Assembly: GCA_024734495.1 (NCBI GenBank)
Contig: JALMQS010000099.1
Span: 95,852,744 to 95,916,743 of the forward strand
DNA length: 64,000 nucleotides
Direction: 5' to 3'
From: Forficula auricularia
Taxonomy: Eukaryota; Arthropoda; Insecta; Dermaptera; Forficulidae
Below are positions 11,701-26,700 of this stretch, in pieces. Numbering within the stretch: the stretch's first letter is position 1; each line of letters begins with the position of its first letter. The notes under the pieces were generated by a model. That model was not told where the DNA came from and did no database searches. It saw nothing but the letters and a program-made list of their open reading frames with translations. The position numbers were made by a program, and so were the translations under genes.

Positions 11701-14700
11701 ATAAAGTAAAGGGAGTGTAGTTTCATAGTGAATGAAATAAAACTCAAAGAGGTTTATACAAACTCAATATATATATTTCGGATTATTAGTCCATCATCAT
11801 GAGTAAGTCTTCTGTATAGCACTACTAGGTCAGCTTCACAAGCATTATCAATTTTACTTAGGGAAAATGTGAGATGGGAGGGTGAAACATGATATTAATT
11901 AATAAAGTAAAGGGAGTGTAGTTTCACAGTGAATGAAATAAAACTCAAAGAAGTTTATACAAACTCAATATATTTCGGATTATTAGTCCATCATCAGGAG
12001 TAAGTCTTCTGTATAGCACCACTAGGTCAGCTTCACAAGCATTATAAATTTTACTTAGGGAAAGTGGTATAGGTTTTAGGTGAAACATGATATTAATTAA
12101 TAAAGTAAAGGGAGTGTAGCGATTCCGTTCTGGTAATATGGACGTCGAAGATGAGACAAGGGGTTCGTGCGGGCCAATCCTCGAAAAATGTCGATAAAAT
12201 CATGGAAATTGTTGAGTCGCACCAGCATGCAAGCACTTATTCCATTGCTCAGGAACTGAAGATTAGCCAGAAACCATTTGGAACAATTTGCATAAGGCTG
12301 GTCTCAAAAGAAGCTCGATGTATGGATACCACACGAATTGACACAAAAGAAATCTGATCCGAATTGATGCCTGCGATTTTTTGTTGAATCGATGGCGATG
12401 GGAGCGATGACTGTCGATGAAAATGGGTCACATACGAGAACAACAGGGAAAAGATCGTGGTCCAAGTGGGGTGAGCCGGCCCAAACGATCGCCAAGCCCG
12501 GAGTAATGGCCAAGATGGTTTTACTGTGTGTTTGGTGGGATTGGAAGGGAATCACCCACTATGGCCATCGGGCCAATCACTCAATTCGGACCAATACTGT
12601 CAACAAGTGACCAGATTGAAGTAGGCGATCGACGAGAAGCGGCCAGAATTGGCCAATAGGAAGGGTGATGTGTTCCATCAAGTGGACGCCAGGCCCCACA
12701 CATCGTTAACGACGCGCCAGAAGCTCCGAGAGCTTGAATGGGAGGTTATATCGCACCCACCGTATAGCCCAGACCTGGCACCAAGCGATTATCACCTTTT
12801 CAAGCATTTGCAAAATTTTCTTGATGGTACAAACTGGCCTCAAGAGAGGCTTGTGAAAATGAGCTGGTCAAGTTTTTCATCAATAGGGACGAGGACTTCT
12901 TCAATCCCAGAATTATGAGATTGCCTTCAAAAAGTACAAAAGTTACCGAACAAAACGGCGCATATTTGATTTAAATCGGAAAATCCTAACTTGGTTAATT
13001 TTATTGTAGAAATAAAGTGAAAAAAGGCTCAGAACTTTTTACTACACCTATTATATTGGGAGTAACAATATGGATGGGAGGAGCGAAAACGAAATTAAAT
13101 CAAGAATTGCCCAAGCAAAATGGGTTTAATTCAAAACAAAAACTACTATGCTCCTCTCAATTAGCTTAGAAAACAGGAAGATGCTATTGAAGACATATGT
13201 ATGGAGCGTAGCCATGTACGGGTGTGAAACCTGAACAATTAGAGAAATGGAGAGAAAGAGATTTCGAAATGTGGTGCTACAGAAGAATGATGTATATCAA
13301 ATGGATGGATAAAATTATAAATGAAGTTCTTTGGAAGAATCGGAGAAAAGAAGAACCTTGTGGAAGAGTCTGAAGAAAAGAAGAGGTCAGATGATGGGGG
13401 ACACACTGAGACATGGGGGACTGCTTAGGGATATCTTGAGGGGAGGTGGGAAAGAAAAGGGAAGGGAAGACCCAGATTAGAATATTTCAACTAAATAATT
13501 GGGGTTATGGGATGCGAGACCCAGATTAGAATATTTCAACCAAATAATTGGGGTTATGGGATGCGAGACATTTAAAGAGGTCAAACGGCAGGCGGGGGAC
13601 AGAGTCGAGTGGAGACGGGTGGTTGCGTCAAACCAGTCTTAGGACTGTATACTCAATGATGATGATGGATAATATATTAATCTCATACGAAGAAGACCAG
13701 AAACCCGACAAGGGAAATGGATTCAACTTATTTATTTGATGTAAATTATATTTATTAAAATTCTTCCAGAGCTTAAGTGACTTGATTTAAACAAAGTAAA
13801 TTATATTGTATAGCCATCAAATAGGATACTATATGTACTACTATAATAAACCCAAACAAGATCTAAAGGTTAATAAGTAAAAATATATTTTTACTTAGGT
13901 ATTATCTATTAAAATGTTTCACCTAGAACTCGACACCAAATTCTTTAAAGATTAAAGATCTAAAGGATAGGTAATAGTTTTCCAGCGAAAGCTGAGAAAG
14001 TGCAATAACTCGGATAATAATATTAATTTCATACTTATATTTTTTTTATACGGTGGAACGTGTCTTGAAGAAGGAACGGATTCGAATAGTACAAGTGATT
14101 TTTTCTAATATCCTTTTGAATTATTATTTATTTTTTAATTTTACAACTTACCCTGTTGAAGAATCGATGGAGCATTATAAAGCCAAGGCAAATAACGAGA
14201 TACTGTTCGATGATCTCGACTTGATCCTCGGCTGATTTCTAAAGCCAAATATTGAGCCATGCCACTCTTTAAAACCCCACCTAATGTATCTTCGTTAAGG
14301 CCGACCGTCAAACCCTTACAATAACTCTAAAAATAAACCAAGAAAACAATGACTATTAGAATTGAAATATTTTTAAAAATAAATTTTTGCTTGTTAAAAA
14401 TTAATTTGTATAAAATAATAAAATCAGACAGTCACAAGGACCAGGAAAAAAAATAAAAGAAAGAATTATCTTCGAAAAACAAATTTCTTCTTCTGAATAA
14501 TTCTTAATTTGACGGCGATTTTAAAAACCAATGACTAAGGGCCAGTTGTATGTCGGTTTGTAAAGTCTTTGTTAAAGGATAAAAGGGTAAAACATTTAGA
14601 ATCTGCCTGTGCTCGACCGACGGCTAATCAGATGACACGTACCTTCATCTGATTGACCATCCCGCCGGGCATAAGGTGAATTCTAAGGTTTTACCCTTTT

Positions 14701-17700
14701 GTTAATAACTTTAAGAAAAGACTTACAAACCGACATACAACTGGCCCTTAAAGAGCCTGACATTCTTAGGGCTAGTTTTATGGCGGTTAGTAGCCTTTAA
14801 ATTGAAAGTTTTTTGCCGAGAGTAAGCAGAATTTTTTATATATTGAAGGAGACAATAAAAGAAAAATTTTGCTGGAATTAGTAAATTTATTTATTTATAA
14901 CGAGACTATAGTCTGAGGGCTTTGCCCTCTTCATCAATCTATTACAACGGATTCACAGGATTCATAAATTAATTCCTGTGAATCCATTGTAATAGACTGA
15001 TGAAGAGGGCAAGGCCCTCGAAACTATAGTCTCGTTATAAATAAATACAATTTATAATTCCAGCAGAAGACACACTCTTTTATTGTCTCCCCTTCCAATG
15101 TAAGTCTTTTGTTAAAAGTTGGACAAAGGGTAAAACCTTAGTATTCACCTTGTGCCCGGCCGGATGACCAATCAGATGGCACACACTTTCATCAAGGTTT
15201 TACCCTTTGTCAACTTTAACAAATACTTTACAAACCGATATACAACTGGCCCTTAAAGTCATAAAAAAAAGAATCCAAATTAAAAGTTAAATAATTTGGA
15301 CTAAAATCAAAAAACCATTTCTTTTTGATGAGATGTTTTCATTCAAAAAATATGAAATTTCGACCCCTAATTAAAATTAAAATTGAAATATACCTTCACT
15401 TTACTTATTGTATGAAAATCTGCCAAAAACTCTACAGCATCATTTATATGTTGTTTCATGCATTCAGAAGCATTAGTGGTAAAAATAGGTCCTCCTTCAT
15501 GACCTAAAGAAATTTGATCTTCCATTACAATGTTAAGAGGAAGTGCACCGCCAACATCCTAAAAGTTCAAAGTTATGAATAACTATTGGTTAAGATTAAA
15601 AAACAAAATCATGACAGAACTTACTTGTAAAATGAAATTGATTAACATAAGAAAATTAGAATCTGGGAGAGAAGTCTTAAACTTAAGAGCTTGGACTAGT
15701 TCTATTACAACCATTCTACTTAAGAATAGTTTTTCCCGCTCCTGAAAAACAAAACAAAACAGTTTTAATATTAAATAAATTTGAAAATATTAATGGAAAA
15801 TAAATAATTTATTAGATTGAAATTTCATACCCGTGTAAACGCACGATTGCATAAATAACATAAATCCACTAAATAGTGATATTTTATTGTAAAATTTTGT
15901 ATAGCAAAACTAATAACTTTGCCAAATGGGTCCAACATCCCACGAAATCCTGCTATTCCCGGAACCTGGAAAAAAATTAATTAATTTATTTTAAAATCAT
16001 TTATTTAAATTAATTTGAAAGTTTATAATAGGAAAATAAGGACAAATTTTTATGTCTGACTTTTTTATTTATCAGCCAACGTTTCGTCGATTTTGCCGAT
16101 TTCTTCAGGGGTTCAAATAGTCATGCCACACATTCGTCTAAATTTTCTTGTTATTTTCATTACCATTGAAGACCATCAGAAACACAAATTTCAAAAAATA
16201 TTTGGCACATTCACATAAACAATTTTTCTTTCTTTTCTTTTTATATTAACAATTACATTAGATATAAAACAGAAATAACATAAATAGAATTTTTTTAAAA
16301 ACATAATAGAATATTTTTTCTTTTGATCCTTAGATAAAGAAATCTCAAATTTAAATAAGACTGATGGTCTTCAATGGTAACGAAGATAACAAGAAAATTT
16401 AGACGAATGTGTGACATGACTATTTGAAGCCCTGAACAAGTCGGCTGTTAAATAAAAACTTGTCCTTATTTTCCTATTATAAACTTTCAAATTAATACAA
16501 ATTATGGACGGAAATGATAATAATAATTTATTTAAATTATAAATATAATTTCTAAAGAAATCATGGATTATTTTTATGACATGCGAGAAAGGTTGAGTAG
16601 AAGCAGAGATAAAATTTCTAAAGAAATCACGAGAGAAATCCGAGTTGACATGGATAATTTTTATTTGTTGTCACCCCTTTTAATAAAAATTATCCATGAT
16701 CAGATTTAGTTGATAACAAACACTCTCTGGTAATTTCTTTAGAAATTTAAGGTAGATGTATCGCGATAATACTAGCAAAAAGTTAACGCTAGAGTAGATA
16801 GAGTAATAGAACAGGCAATAAGGATTCATAATTCATGAGCCCAAAACTTTTTGCTGTTTATGTACCACTACTAGCCAATCTGGCAACACTGTCCGCGATT
16901 GTATATATTTTATCATAGAAATGTCAGATAAATTACATTATAAAGGGAGGTTTATAAAACAAAAAGTTCTTTCTTAATAAGCGATTGAAAGCTGTGAAAG
17001 GTGCGACAATGGCTGAAACGAAAAAACGTCAAAAAAAGTACTAAAGTTAACCCACTTTTTAGGTTAAATAAATGCTTTGTTGCCAGCTTGTTTTTAGTGT
17101 AAATTTTTCATTATTATCTTTGAAACTGTGTTGTAACTATTAATTTAAATTTTCTTAAAAAATGTATTAGTATAATAATCTCTCTAAATTTCAAAAAATC
17201 CTAAGAAAACCCATATGGTGAAACAACTACCTTAAAGTTTGCTTCGCTTCTATCGGTAATTTGAACTTGTATAATAAATATAATTGTATTTTATTTCAAC
17301 TAATATACAATAATATGTTTTATTTAATACCTTGAGCACAGATACCATAATTCGTATCAAAGGATTAATATCTTCTACTGAATTCAATAAAAGAACCACT
17401 CGACGGAATAAAATTTCCAATTGAGAAAGTAAAGCGCTCCAAGTAGAAGATCCGGGTCCTAAACCAACTTCCAAAGGCAAACAATCTAAATAGCATGCCA
17501 TATTATGAAGAATAACGCCAAGGTGTTCTGTAGGTAAAGATTTCTTTGAGTTGAGACCTTCAAGTAGCAGTTGAAGTGGGGCTATTGGATTTAGTTCATT
17601 GAAATCAAGCAGAGCTTGAGCCACACTTCGAAAAAATTGCATTCTCATAGAGTCTGAAATGTAATAAATATTGTAAATAAATAATGAATTTAAAATAATT

Positions 17701-20700
17701 ATATATGCATGTAATGCTTACCGTCGATTTTAGTTTGAAACATTTGTACAAATATTCCATTAGGAGCAAGTTGATGAAGAACGCATCGTAAAAATTGATG
17801 TGCTACGCTACTAGCTCCTCCAGGAAGGTGGATATTCGCTTCTGATTGCCAAGGATAAGTTGCATTCAGAGCCACTCTGTTAAAAAGATTTCAAGAAAAT
17901 TAAAATTTAATCTCTTTTATCCTTGATTGCAACTTTTGCATTATTCATTGACCCAATTTTTTAAAATTAATTTTTTATTTTGTCAAACATTTTATTGTTT
18001 TATTTAAAAAATATAGAACGATTTACGATTTTGACTATCATCTTAGAGCAGGGGCATGGATGCTAATCTTCACTGTATCATTCCAATTTTAGTGTATGTA
18101 ATAAGCTTGTGCAAGGAAAGATCCCCTTAACAGAAATTATTAATTAAGCGAGTCAGCCCTTTTAAGGGATTCAATTCAGAAACGAGCAATTAAATTAATA
18201 GGAGACCCGGCCCTAACAAACCTACTCGACTCCCTGGCTCACGGAAGAACCGTTTCTGCCCTTCCCCTGTACTACAGATACTATCATGGTGTCTGTTCAG
18301 TAGAGCTTATATCAATTATCCCCCTAGAGCCCTCTTTGTTAGAAACACGCGGTTTTCGAAAGCTTAGCACCCTTTCGCTGTCAAATTGGATAAAAGCCGA
18401 ACCAACGCTTTCGCCAACTCTTTTATCCCTATGACCTCCAGAGACTGGGACTCACTTTCAGCCACCGTCTTCCCAGGAACTTATAACCTTCAGCTGTTTA
18501 AGACCCACATTTACAAATACCTTCAACTCCTACCCAGCCCATAAAATCTCCTCTTCTTCTTCTTTTCACGATGGAGAGGCCAACCCAGGCCTTTAGGGGA
18601 TGCACCTATTCGGTGTATCGCCTTCTCACATCAATATCATAAAATAAATAAATAAATAAATAAAAATGAAAGAGTGTTCACAAAAATAAATTTAGGCTAT
18701 ATTCGTTCTTAGTGATTCGACATTGCCTTAAAATCTGCAGGAAAGCATCTTCTTAAACATTTCACTTAAAACAGTGTTTTTTTTGTTTTTGTTTTTTGTC
18801 AGAATCAAAGTTAAATTTAAATCCCTATGCACGAATAGGGCGTGAATTAATTTTTTGATCACCCCTACACCCATTAAAAGAGGTGACTTCCTTTAATTAA
18901 TCATTAAACTTAAGAAGATGGCTTCTTGCATTGCTCCTGAATCACTAAGCAGAAATATAGTCTGGATGCGACTGAAACACCTTCTCAAGTCCATATCTTC
19001 AAAATTAATGTCCTGCTTTAAGAAATTATTTTATATTTTTTTGAAAATTCTTAAAAATACTCACCAATTAATCCAGATACTTAATTTATTAGTAGCATAG
19101 TTAAAAAAAAGATAAACTTACGTGGCAACTACACTGAGCATTTCAGGAAGAAGGGGAGCGGCCAATGCGGGTTCTCTATGGATAAAAGTAGCCAAGATAA
19201 TAATACACAATCCGAGTTCTTCGTCGGAATATTCCTCTTTTATAAGACCACATTCCGAGCATCTATAAAAATATTTTTTTTGTTATGCATTGATTTCGCA
19301 TTAAAATAAAATTGTTCCCTACCTCTGATAAACACAATCATCGCCAATTCTAAACGAACTCTGTTTGAGATCAAATTCAGCATGACATGCAGCTTGAGTG
19401 GCTGGATCGAGTAATGGTTGATGAGATCCGTACCTGGAAAAAATGTGGGTTTTTGAATTGCTCTTTAATTAAATAAGTAAATAATTGCTATACCATGATC
19501 CTGGCCGACGTCCAAAATCATTCATGGAAGGAGGTCCGACGTTCAATAGGCCCACTTTACGAACTCGTCTTTGCTGAGAGTTACGTAATTGTTCTTCAGG
19601 ACGAGCTAAGACATATATTAGTAATTTAATATAATTTCAAAATATATAATTTCATTAAAAAATACTAGGAAAATTAATTGTTGTAACTCGGTGATAAATC
19701 TTTTGAATTTTTTTGATAGGATAAGGAATCAAAAAAGTGCATTATCTATCACAGGGGTCCCCAAACTTTTTAGAGATAGGGCCACATGTGAACATTGAAA
19801 ACTATGGGCGGGCCGGATATAACATTATACGGAAATTATATTTAATACGCTATTATATGGCATTACTATTTAATATAGTGAATATTTGTGAATTAATTCT
19901 GTAGTAGCCGCGGGCCAGATGGAAAAGTTTCAAGGGCCGGATTTGGCCCGCGAGCCGTAGTTTGAGTACCCCTGATCTATAATATAATATAAATGAACTC
20001 AAACAATTGGGTGTGTGTCTATTCTAGGAATATCACATGATAAGTTCATTTAATTCACTTAATACTATTAGAACAGTGTTAATAATATACAGACTTATAT
20101 AGGGACCGTGCGTCACGACTTTAGCGCCAACTGGCGACGAAAATGTAAGCTTTGGGGGATGATTTATTAAACGTCCAAGACAAACAAGGCCCCATAGGCT
20201 CCGTGCACTCTTTAATCTATGATATATACTATAATACAATATTTGCCCCAATTCCTCCAAATTATTTGAATAAATAAACACAAGAGAACGCTAGCTTCGG
20301 CAGTAGTGCTGCCTCTATGTTTAACGCACGGTCCCTATATAAAATAATTTATCCTTATTAGCGCATCTTTGATTTTTTTTTTTTTGAAAGTAATTATTTT
20401 TTAATTTTTGGTTACGTTTGGTATCTATTTTTGGTTTTATTTTTTGCTGTGAATCACACTCGAAGAAAAAAATTCGCTATGATTTACGTGAGGACAAAAC
20501 TACTTCCGCGGCGTCTGAAGGGAGAATATAATACGCGTACCCTTTATAGGATAAAACTTGAGGAATATTTAAGAATCTTTTGTAAAGACAAGTATTAAAG
20601 TATTGAATATTTTAATATTTGGGAAAGAGAGAAATAGGAATTTCAGTCTCTATAAGTTATAAGGGAGAAAATAATTGAGAAAAGGGATAATCTTGGTTTT

Positions 20701-23700
20701 GCAGAATATAGTTATTATAAATATTTTTGAGAATGATTAGATATTTATAGACCATCACGAGAAGTCCCAAGATATTACCATAATAATGGAAGGTACTATA
20801 TATAAGACTAAAGTTTATTGAATAATTAAGAAAAGAAAACCTGGTGTTGGTTTTCGATCATAATGTACTGAGCGGTAAAATGGAGACGGCTGTTCATCGG
20901 AGTCATTTAATTGCGGAGGTGAAGAATCAAGCGCCAATTGTTTAATTAATCGCCGAGGGCTTACACCACGAGATGGGTAGTTGTTGTCATCTCGAGGATG
21001 GGCTGGTGATATTGACTGAAAATAAAAATACATTTAGATGTACTTATAAATAGAAATTGAAGTAAAGGTGAATTTTTTTAATACTCAATACCATTAAAAA
21101 TGTTGGGGTTTTGTGCAATTTTTTTAAGTGCCATATCGTGAATTGAAATAATTCTTTCCTTAATATAGTTTTTCAAATGTGAATGACAATTTATGTTTTC
21201 AAAACAAAGTGTGGGTGGTCTAGCATAATCGATCGGAAACGGACCCTATAGCTTAAAGCAAAATCACTCGTTGAATGACGAGCTAGAAAACTGAACTTAG
21301 CAGCTTATCGATAAGAACTTTTTAGCCAAATCTCAGCTCATTAGTTATACAACATTTGGACATATCCTCATATAACTTTTTATTTTCATTTTTCATCTTA
21401 AATTTTGAAACTAGCGAGCTCCAAATAAACAACTTTAAGGTAATGGAAATACAAACATTCCCGCATCAGTCAATCGTGCCAGTATATTCTTCATTCACCT
21501 TCACTCCACCTGAAGGTGAACGGACTTACTGATAAACGAATTGGCATTCAATTGGGTACTTTGGGTAATTATATTAATATATATATATATGGTGTCAGAG
21601 AAAAAGACCCTAAGGCCCGGCGCAAATTGAACCCAATCCACGCACAGCCCACGTGTGGTCAAGTACAGAGACAGATTAAACGTGGGCTAGCCGTGGATTG
21701 GGTTCAATATGCCCCACTCCGTCTCAAACCTTGTTTTACAAAACAACCCACGCGTGGGCTGTGTATGGATTGAGTTCAATTTGCGCCGGGCCTTATCTTC
21801 ACCTGGTCAAAATCGAGCTAATGGTATCTCCTATTTCTAGAGAAACAACTGAACTAAAGACTTTGTCCCACCCAAAAATTGACTCATTTATGAATTTTTG
21901 AATATATAGAAGTAAAAAGCGTAGATTTGAGTTATAGAGGTTTAAATTTTGACAATTTTTAAGTAGACAAAAATAGGACATTTTTTCAATTTTTAGCCTC
22001 GGTATTATTCTATTCCGAATGAAAATTTGCTGCCGTACTCAAATATGTAATCAAAAATTATACCCACATTTAACTCACATTTTTACCATTCCATGAAACA
22101 TCTGGTAGTTGAAGATAAGGGACCTTTTACAAGAAACGTAATTTTAAGTTAATATTATAATTTTTATGTTTATAAATGCCAAAACAAAAACTGATATGCT
22201 CCTCCTCAGTCAGCTTAGAAAACAGAAAGATGCTATCGAAAATATATGTATGGAGTATAGCCATGTTCGGGTGGAAAACCTGGACAATTGGAGAAGCGGA
22301 GAGAAAGAGATTAGAGGCTTTCGAAATGTGGTGCTACAGAAGAATGATGAATATCAAATGGATGGATAGAACTACAAATGAAGAAGTTCTTGGAAGAATC
22401 GGAGAAAGAAGAACCTTGTGGAAGAGTCTGAGGAAGAGAAGAGGTCAGATGATGGGGCACACTGAGACATGGGGGACTGCTTAGGGATATCTTGGAGAGG
22501 GAAGGGGGAAAGAAAAGGGGAAGGCCCAGATCAAAATATTTCGACCAAATAATTGGCGTTATGGGATGCGAAACATTTAGGGCCGGTTGTATGTCGCAAA
22601 GTAAATGCTTTTTACCACTAACACAGGGTAGATGGTAAAAAGGATTTACTTTGCGACATACAACCGGCCCTTAGAGAGGTCAAACAGCTGGCGGGGGACA
22701 GAGCCGAGTGGAGACGAATGGTTGCGTCAAACCAGTCTTGGGACTGTATACTCAATGATAATGATGATGTTTATAAATATTTTAGTTAAATACATACCGA
22801 ATCACTAGGTTTATCAGAACTATCCTGGCGACTATAACTTCCGACAGCTAAACCATGGTCGTTATTCACTCTAGATGGAATTTGCGACGGTTGCGGAAGA
22901 CTTATTGGCTGAGATGAGTCAAAAGTTGGTGAAGGAAGGCCAAGGGCCATTTTAACTCTTTCCACAAGACCGTTGAGTTGGTCTGGACCCCCACGAGGCC
23001 CTTGAGATTGGATCGAACTAGGTTGTTGTCCAATGGGTAACAATCGTTCTTGTGGAGGGGGTTCTAATTGACTTGCGCTACACGTTGACGTAACGTCTGA
23101 AGAAAGATTATTATCATTGTTATCGTTGTTTTCACTATCCAATTCAATTGGGGAACCTAAAATAATTGTATTATTATTAACTTTTGTACAATCTGTATCT
23201 ATAAATTTTGATAAATAAATATACAAACCAATTGTCATTAGGTCCATTTTTGAAAGCGGGGATTCAGGAGATCCGTAATATTCTTCTGATTTGACATGAG
23301 GAATATTTCTTGTTACTGAAGCAAAGAAAATTATTATCAAAAAAAGAAGAAAGAATATATTTCTGATTTGATGCTTAAGCTTAAGTTGTTTATCAAAAGA
23401 GAAGTTTCGACTGAAATCACCTAGTTCAGCGTTTCTCAACCTTTTTTGGCCCGCGGACCGATAAAATTTGTGAAAAAATTTCTCAGACGGGTGTTTTTTT
23501 TTTTAAAAAAATTTTTTTACTAGGTATTAAAGAACTACTTCTTCTTATAGTGCCATGCCCGAACCGGCGTCGGCTCCTCTCCACATATACCTGTGCTGAG
23601 TGGGTTTAGCTGTTTTTACACAGATATACGGGACCTACATTTTAACGCCGGTTCCGAACGGCGCGGCGAAGCGGCGACTGTGGGTTAGTGGTCAGAGTGT

Positions 23701-26700
23701 CGGGCCGCTGTCCTGAAGTATGCTGGTTCGAGACGGAGTCTCGGGAGATATTTGCAGTCGCCTCCTCTTGGAAAGCAATGGCAAACTACCAAGAGTATAT
23801 AATTGCCTAGTCAACCTCTCTAAAGAACTACTACATAAGTTAATTGTAACATTTTTATTATCACTCATATACAATAATATTTAAATGTAAAGATAAGTAA
23901 TTATTGTAATTATTATAGTCTTTGACGAACATTTTTTTACGCCAACAGGTGAAAATTCTCCGAGGACCGGCGGTTGAGAAACGCTGACCTAGATTAAAGA
24001 TTTTAATGAGATAATCCTATTAGAATGTACGGTTTCTGGAAATCAAATTCTGGGGTCGTTTTCCAGTGCATATCTTGAGTTGAAAACAAAATGAACAAGA
24101 TCATCAATTTGGCCATAAAAAAAAAGTTAAGATAGTAGGACTGAGAGAGGAATCGAGCCCCAGTCTTCACGTACCGCGGCTATAGAAATTTTCAGTTAAA
24201 AAATAAATCATCAGTTAAAGTGTTAAGTCGGATACATGAAGTGTGGTGTTCGATTCCAGGGGCCTGTCCTAGTAACACTCTAAGGGCCAGTTGTATGTCG
24301 GTTGGTAAAGTTTTTGTAAAAGTTGACAAAGGGTAAAACTTTAGAATTCACCTTGTGCCCGGCGGAATGTCCAATCAGATGAAAGTACGTGTCATCTGAA
24401 TGGCCATCCGGCCGGGCACAAGGTGAATTCTAATGTTTTACTCCTTGTCAACTTTTACAAAGACTTTACCATCCGACATTCAACTGGCTCTAAGAAAATG
24501 TATATTAATTATTTTCTAAAAAGTTTCTTTAATTATATTAAGGTAGTTGTTTCACCATATGGGTTTTCTTAGGATTTTTTGAAAATTTAGAAAGATTATT
24601 ATTTAAATACTTCTGCATCGATTGGTGGCAAAACGATTTTATGAACAATATAGTTCCGGAGGTATTAAATTCCAAAGATAGTTTTTCAGACTCTTATTCA
24701 TTGCACTATACGGGATATCGGAAAGTTTACATACATTTTTAATTATAATTAAGAAACCCTTCTTACCATTTTTATAAAAAAACTAAACCAACATTAAACA
24801 ATAACTAATATATTTTTTAAGAAAATTTTTACTCATAGTTACAACACAGTTTCTTAGATAATAATGAATAAATAATGAAAAATGTATAATGAAAAATTTA
24901 CACTAGAAACAAGCTGGCATCAACGCAAAAAAAGTAAAAAGTGGATTAGCTTTAGTACTTTTTTTGAAGTTTTTTCGCTTCAGCCATTGTCGCAACAGCT
25001 TTTATTCGTTTATTAAGAAATTTTTGTTTAATAAATCGACCTTTATAATGTATTTTATCTGACATTTCTATGATAAAAATATTCAAGCTCAGACTTGTCA
25101 AACGAGCACGGGATTGGCTAGTAGTGGTACATAAACAGCAAAAAGTTTTGGCCTTATGAATTATGAATTCTTATTGTCTGTTCTATATACTCTAGCATTA
25201 ACTTTTTGCTAGTATTGTCGTGAAACCACTACCTTAACATTAAAAACATTATATATAGATATACCTATGTATTAATAATTATATTAATTTTACCCGTTCT
25301 ATTATTTCCAATAGGAAGTAATCGCTCTACTGCTGGAGCCATTATGGGTGTATGATATATTGTAGCACTTCCTCCATTTGTTTTTTCTATATTATCCCGA
25401 AGGTGACTAAAAGAGATTGACGATGGCGGAGTAGATTTCGAAATTTGTGAATGAAGATCAAGTTGCCAAGGTAGATGAGTTATAGGAGTTGTAATCAAAT
25501 TGGAAGGCGCCATCGATTGATTTATCTATTTAAAAATATTTAAATGTTTAGTAAGTAGTATGGGTATATAAAAAAAAGGAGCTGTCCAAAAAATAAAAAT
25601 ATTAGAGCGGGTAGGAAGCGTGATAATATGTAACGTAAGAGGGGTAGGGACTAAAATGTGATATCACATGAGAAAATATTTTAATTTAAATTAAATATTT
25701 AATTAATATGAACTCCTAGAGGACTGATATTTTTTACTCGATAAGCTCAGGAAGCTTCTGACACTTGAATTCAGATACCCAAAATAACTCAAGAAGGGAA
25801 ATTCAAAGAAAATTCATTCCGATGCCAAAATATTTGTATTTTTAAAACGAAGTATTGATTGATTTATTCTAGCTTCTACATAAATTTTGGATCAAAAATT
25901 AGGAGGGCTGGGGAGGGTTTTTAAAAATTTGAACATTTTGTCTGAACAAATTTTGCACAGTTAGTCTTTAAAACATTGCAAAACTTTGACAAATCAACTA
26001 TTCAAAATAGGAGGGTGGGAAAAGGTGAAAAATAAAAATCTAAGCCATTTTTACAATTTGGAACAATTTTTTTTGCCTAAGGAACAATACCCATTTAGCT
26101 AAATCCAAAGTGAAGATTTATATTTTCATATAAATCTGTTTTGTGTGTGTGTGTGTAAGTCTGTAAGTTGACGTAGGGGCCAGATTATAGGCGATGAGCT
26201 TGCTGATTCGTAGGCAAAGACTCTCTACCCACTGGGACCAACCTGACCAAATCTATTATTTAATTCTATATAAATTATCATGCAATTTTTTTTTTTTTGA
26301 AAAGTAGAGGGTAGGGATTTGTAGTTTTTTAAAAGTAATATTAACTTAGGAGCTTACAAACAAGTGGATCAAGAAAGGCGGGAGGGGAGTTTTTAGTCCC
26401 TACCCCTCTTACCTAGATATAGAGTGACGTATTTTATGGGCAGCAAAAAGTATTTGAAAACAAATTATATTTATATATGTGTATAATTACTTTATTCAAG
26501 TCAAATTGCCAAGATGGGCCTCCTCCTGTTGCGCTACTAGTACCGACACCAGCAACAGAGACTGCTGGTTCGCTTACTCGCTTTTGACGCCCTAGAGGCC
26601 GAGGAATTGGAGATCCGTGCTCAGGATTCTCAGGCCATCTTTCCAGGCTTCTAGTTTTTTCATCACATTTCTCATTCATCCCTCCTGTTGCTTCATTTCC

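Larger units (their letters stand above)
11695..12118 (-). mobile_element. tandem hammerhead repeat units (retrozyme-like)
   Basis: Two head-to-tail units of about 195 bases, each starting AATTAATAAAGTAAAGGG and ending GGTGAAACATGATATT; a third begins at about 12,091 and is cut by the mariner. Each full unit has a minus-strand hammerhead motif (unit 1 mutated, unit 2 intact). Tandem ribozyme monomers of this size match the known organisation of small Penelope-dependent retrozymes. Confidence 0.8.
14769..15255. mobile_element. GGGCC MITE (copy 2) split by a ribozyme foldback
   Basis: Outer ends GGGCTAGTTTTATGGCGG and ACAACTGGCCC. Within it 14,849-15,090 is a separate foldback with ends GGAGACAATAAAAG / CTTTTATTGTCTCC, carrying the intact ribozyme at 14,997 and its disabled twin at 14,904. 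Confidence 0.8.

Noticed and set aside
12249..12555. Minus-strand frames across the mariner
   Set aside because: Antisense shadows of the transposase remnant.
23157..23439. N-terminal extension of the frame containing exon 17
   Set aside because: It lies upstream of a good TTATTTTAG acceptor that matches exon 16 in phase, and it runs into the hAT end, so it is intron.
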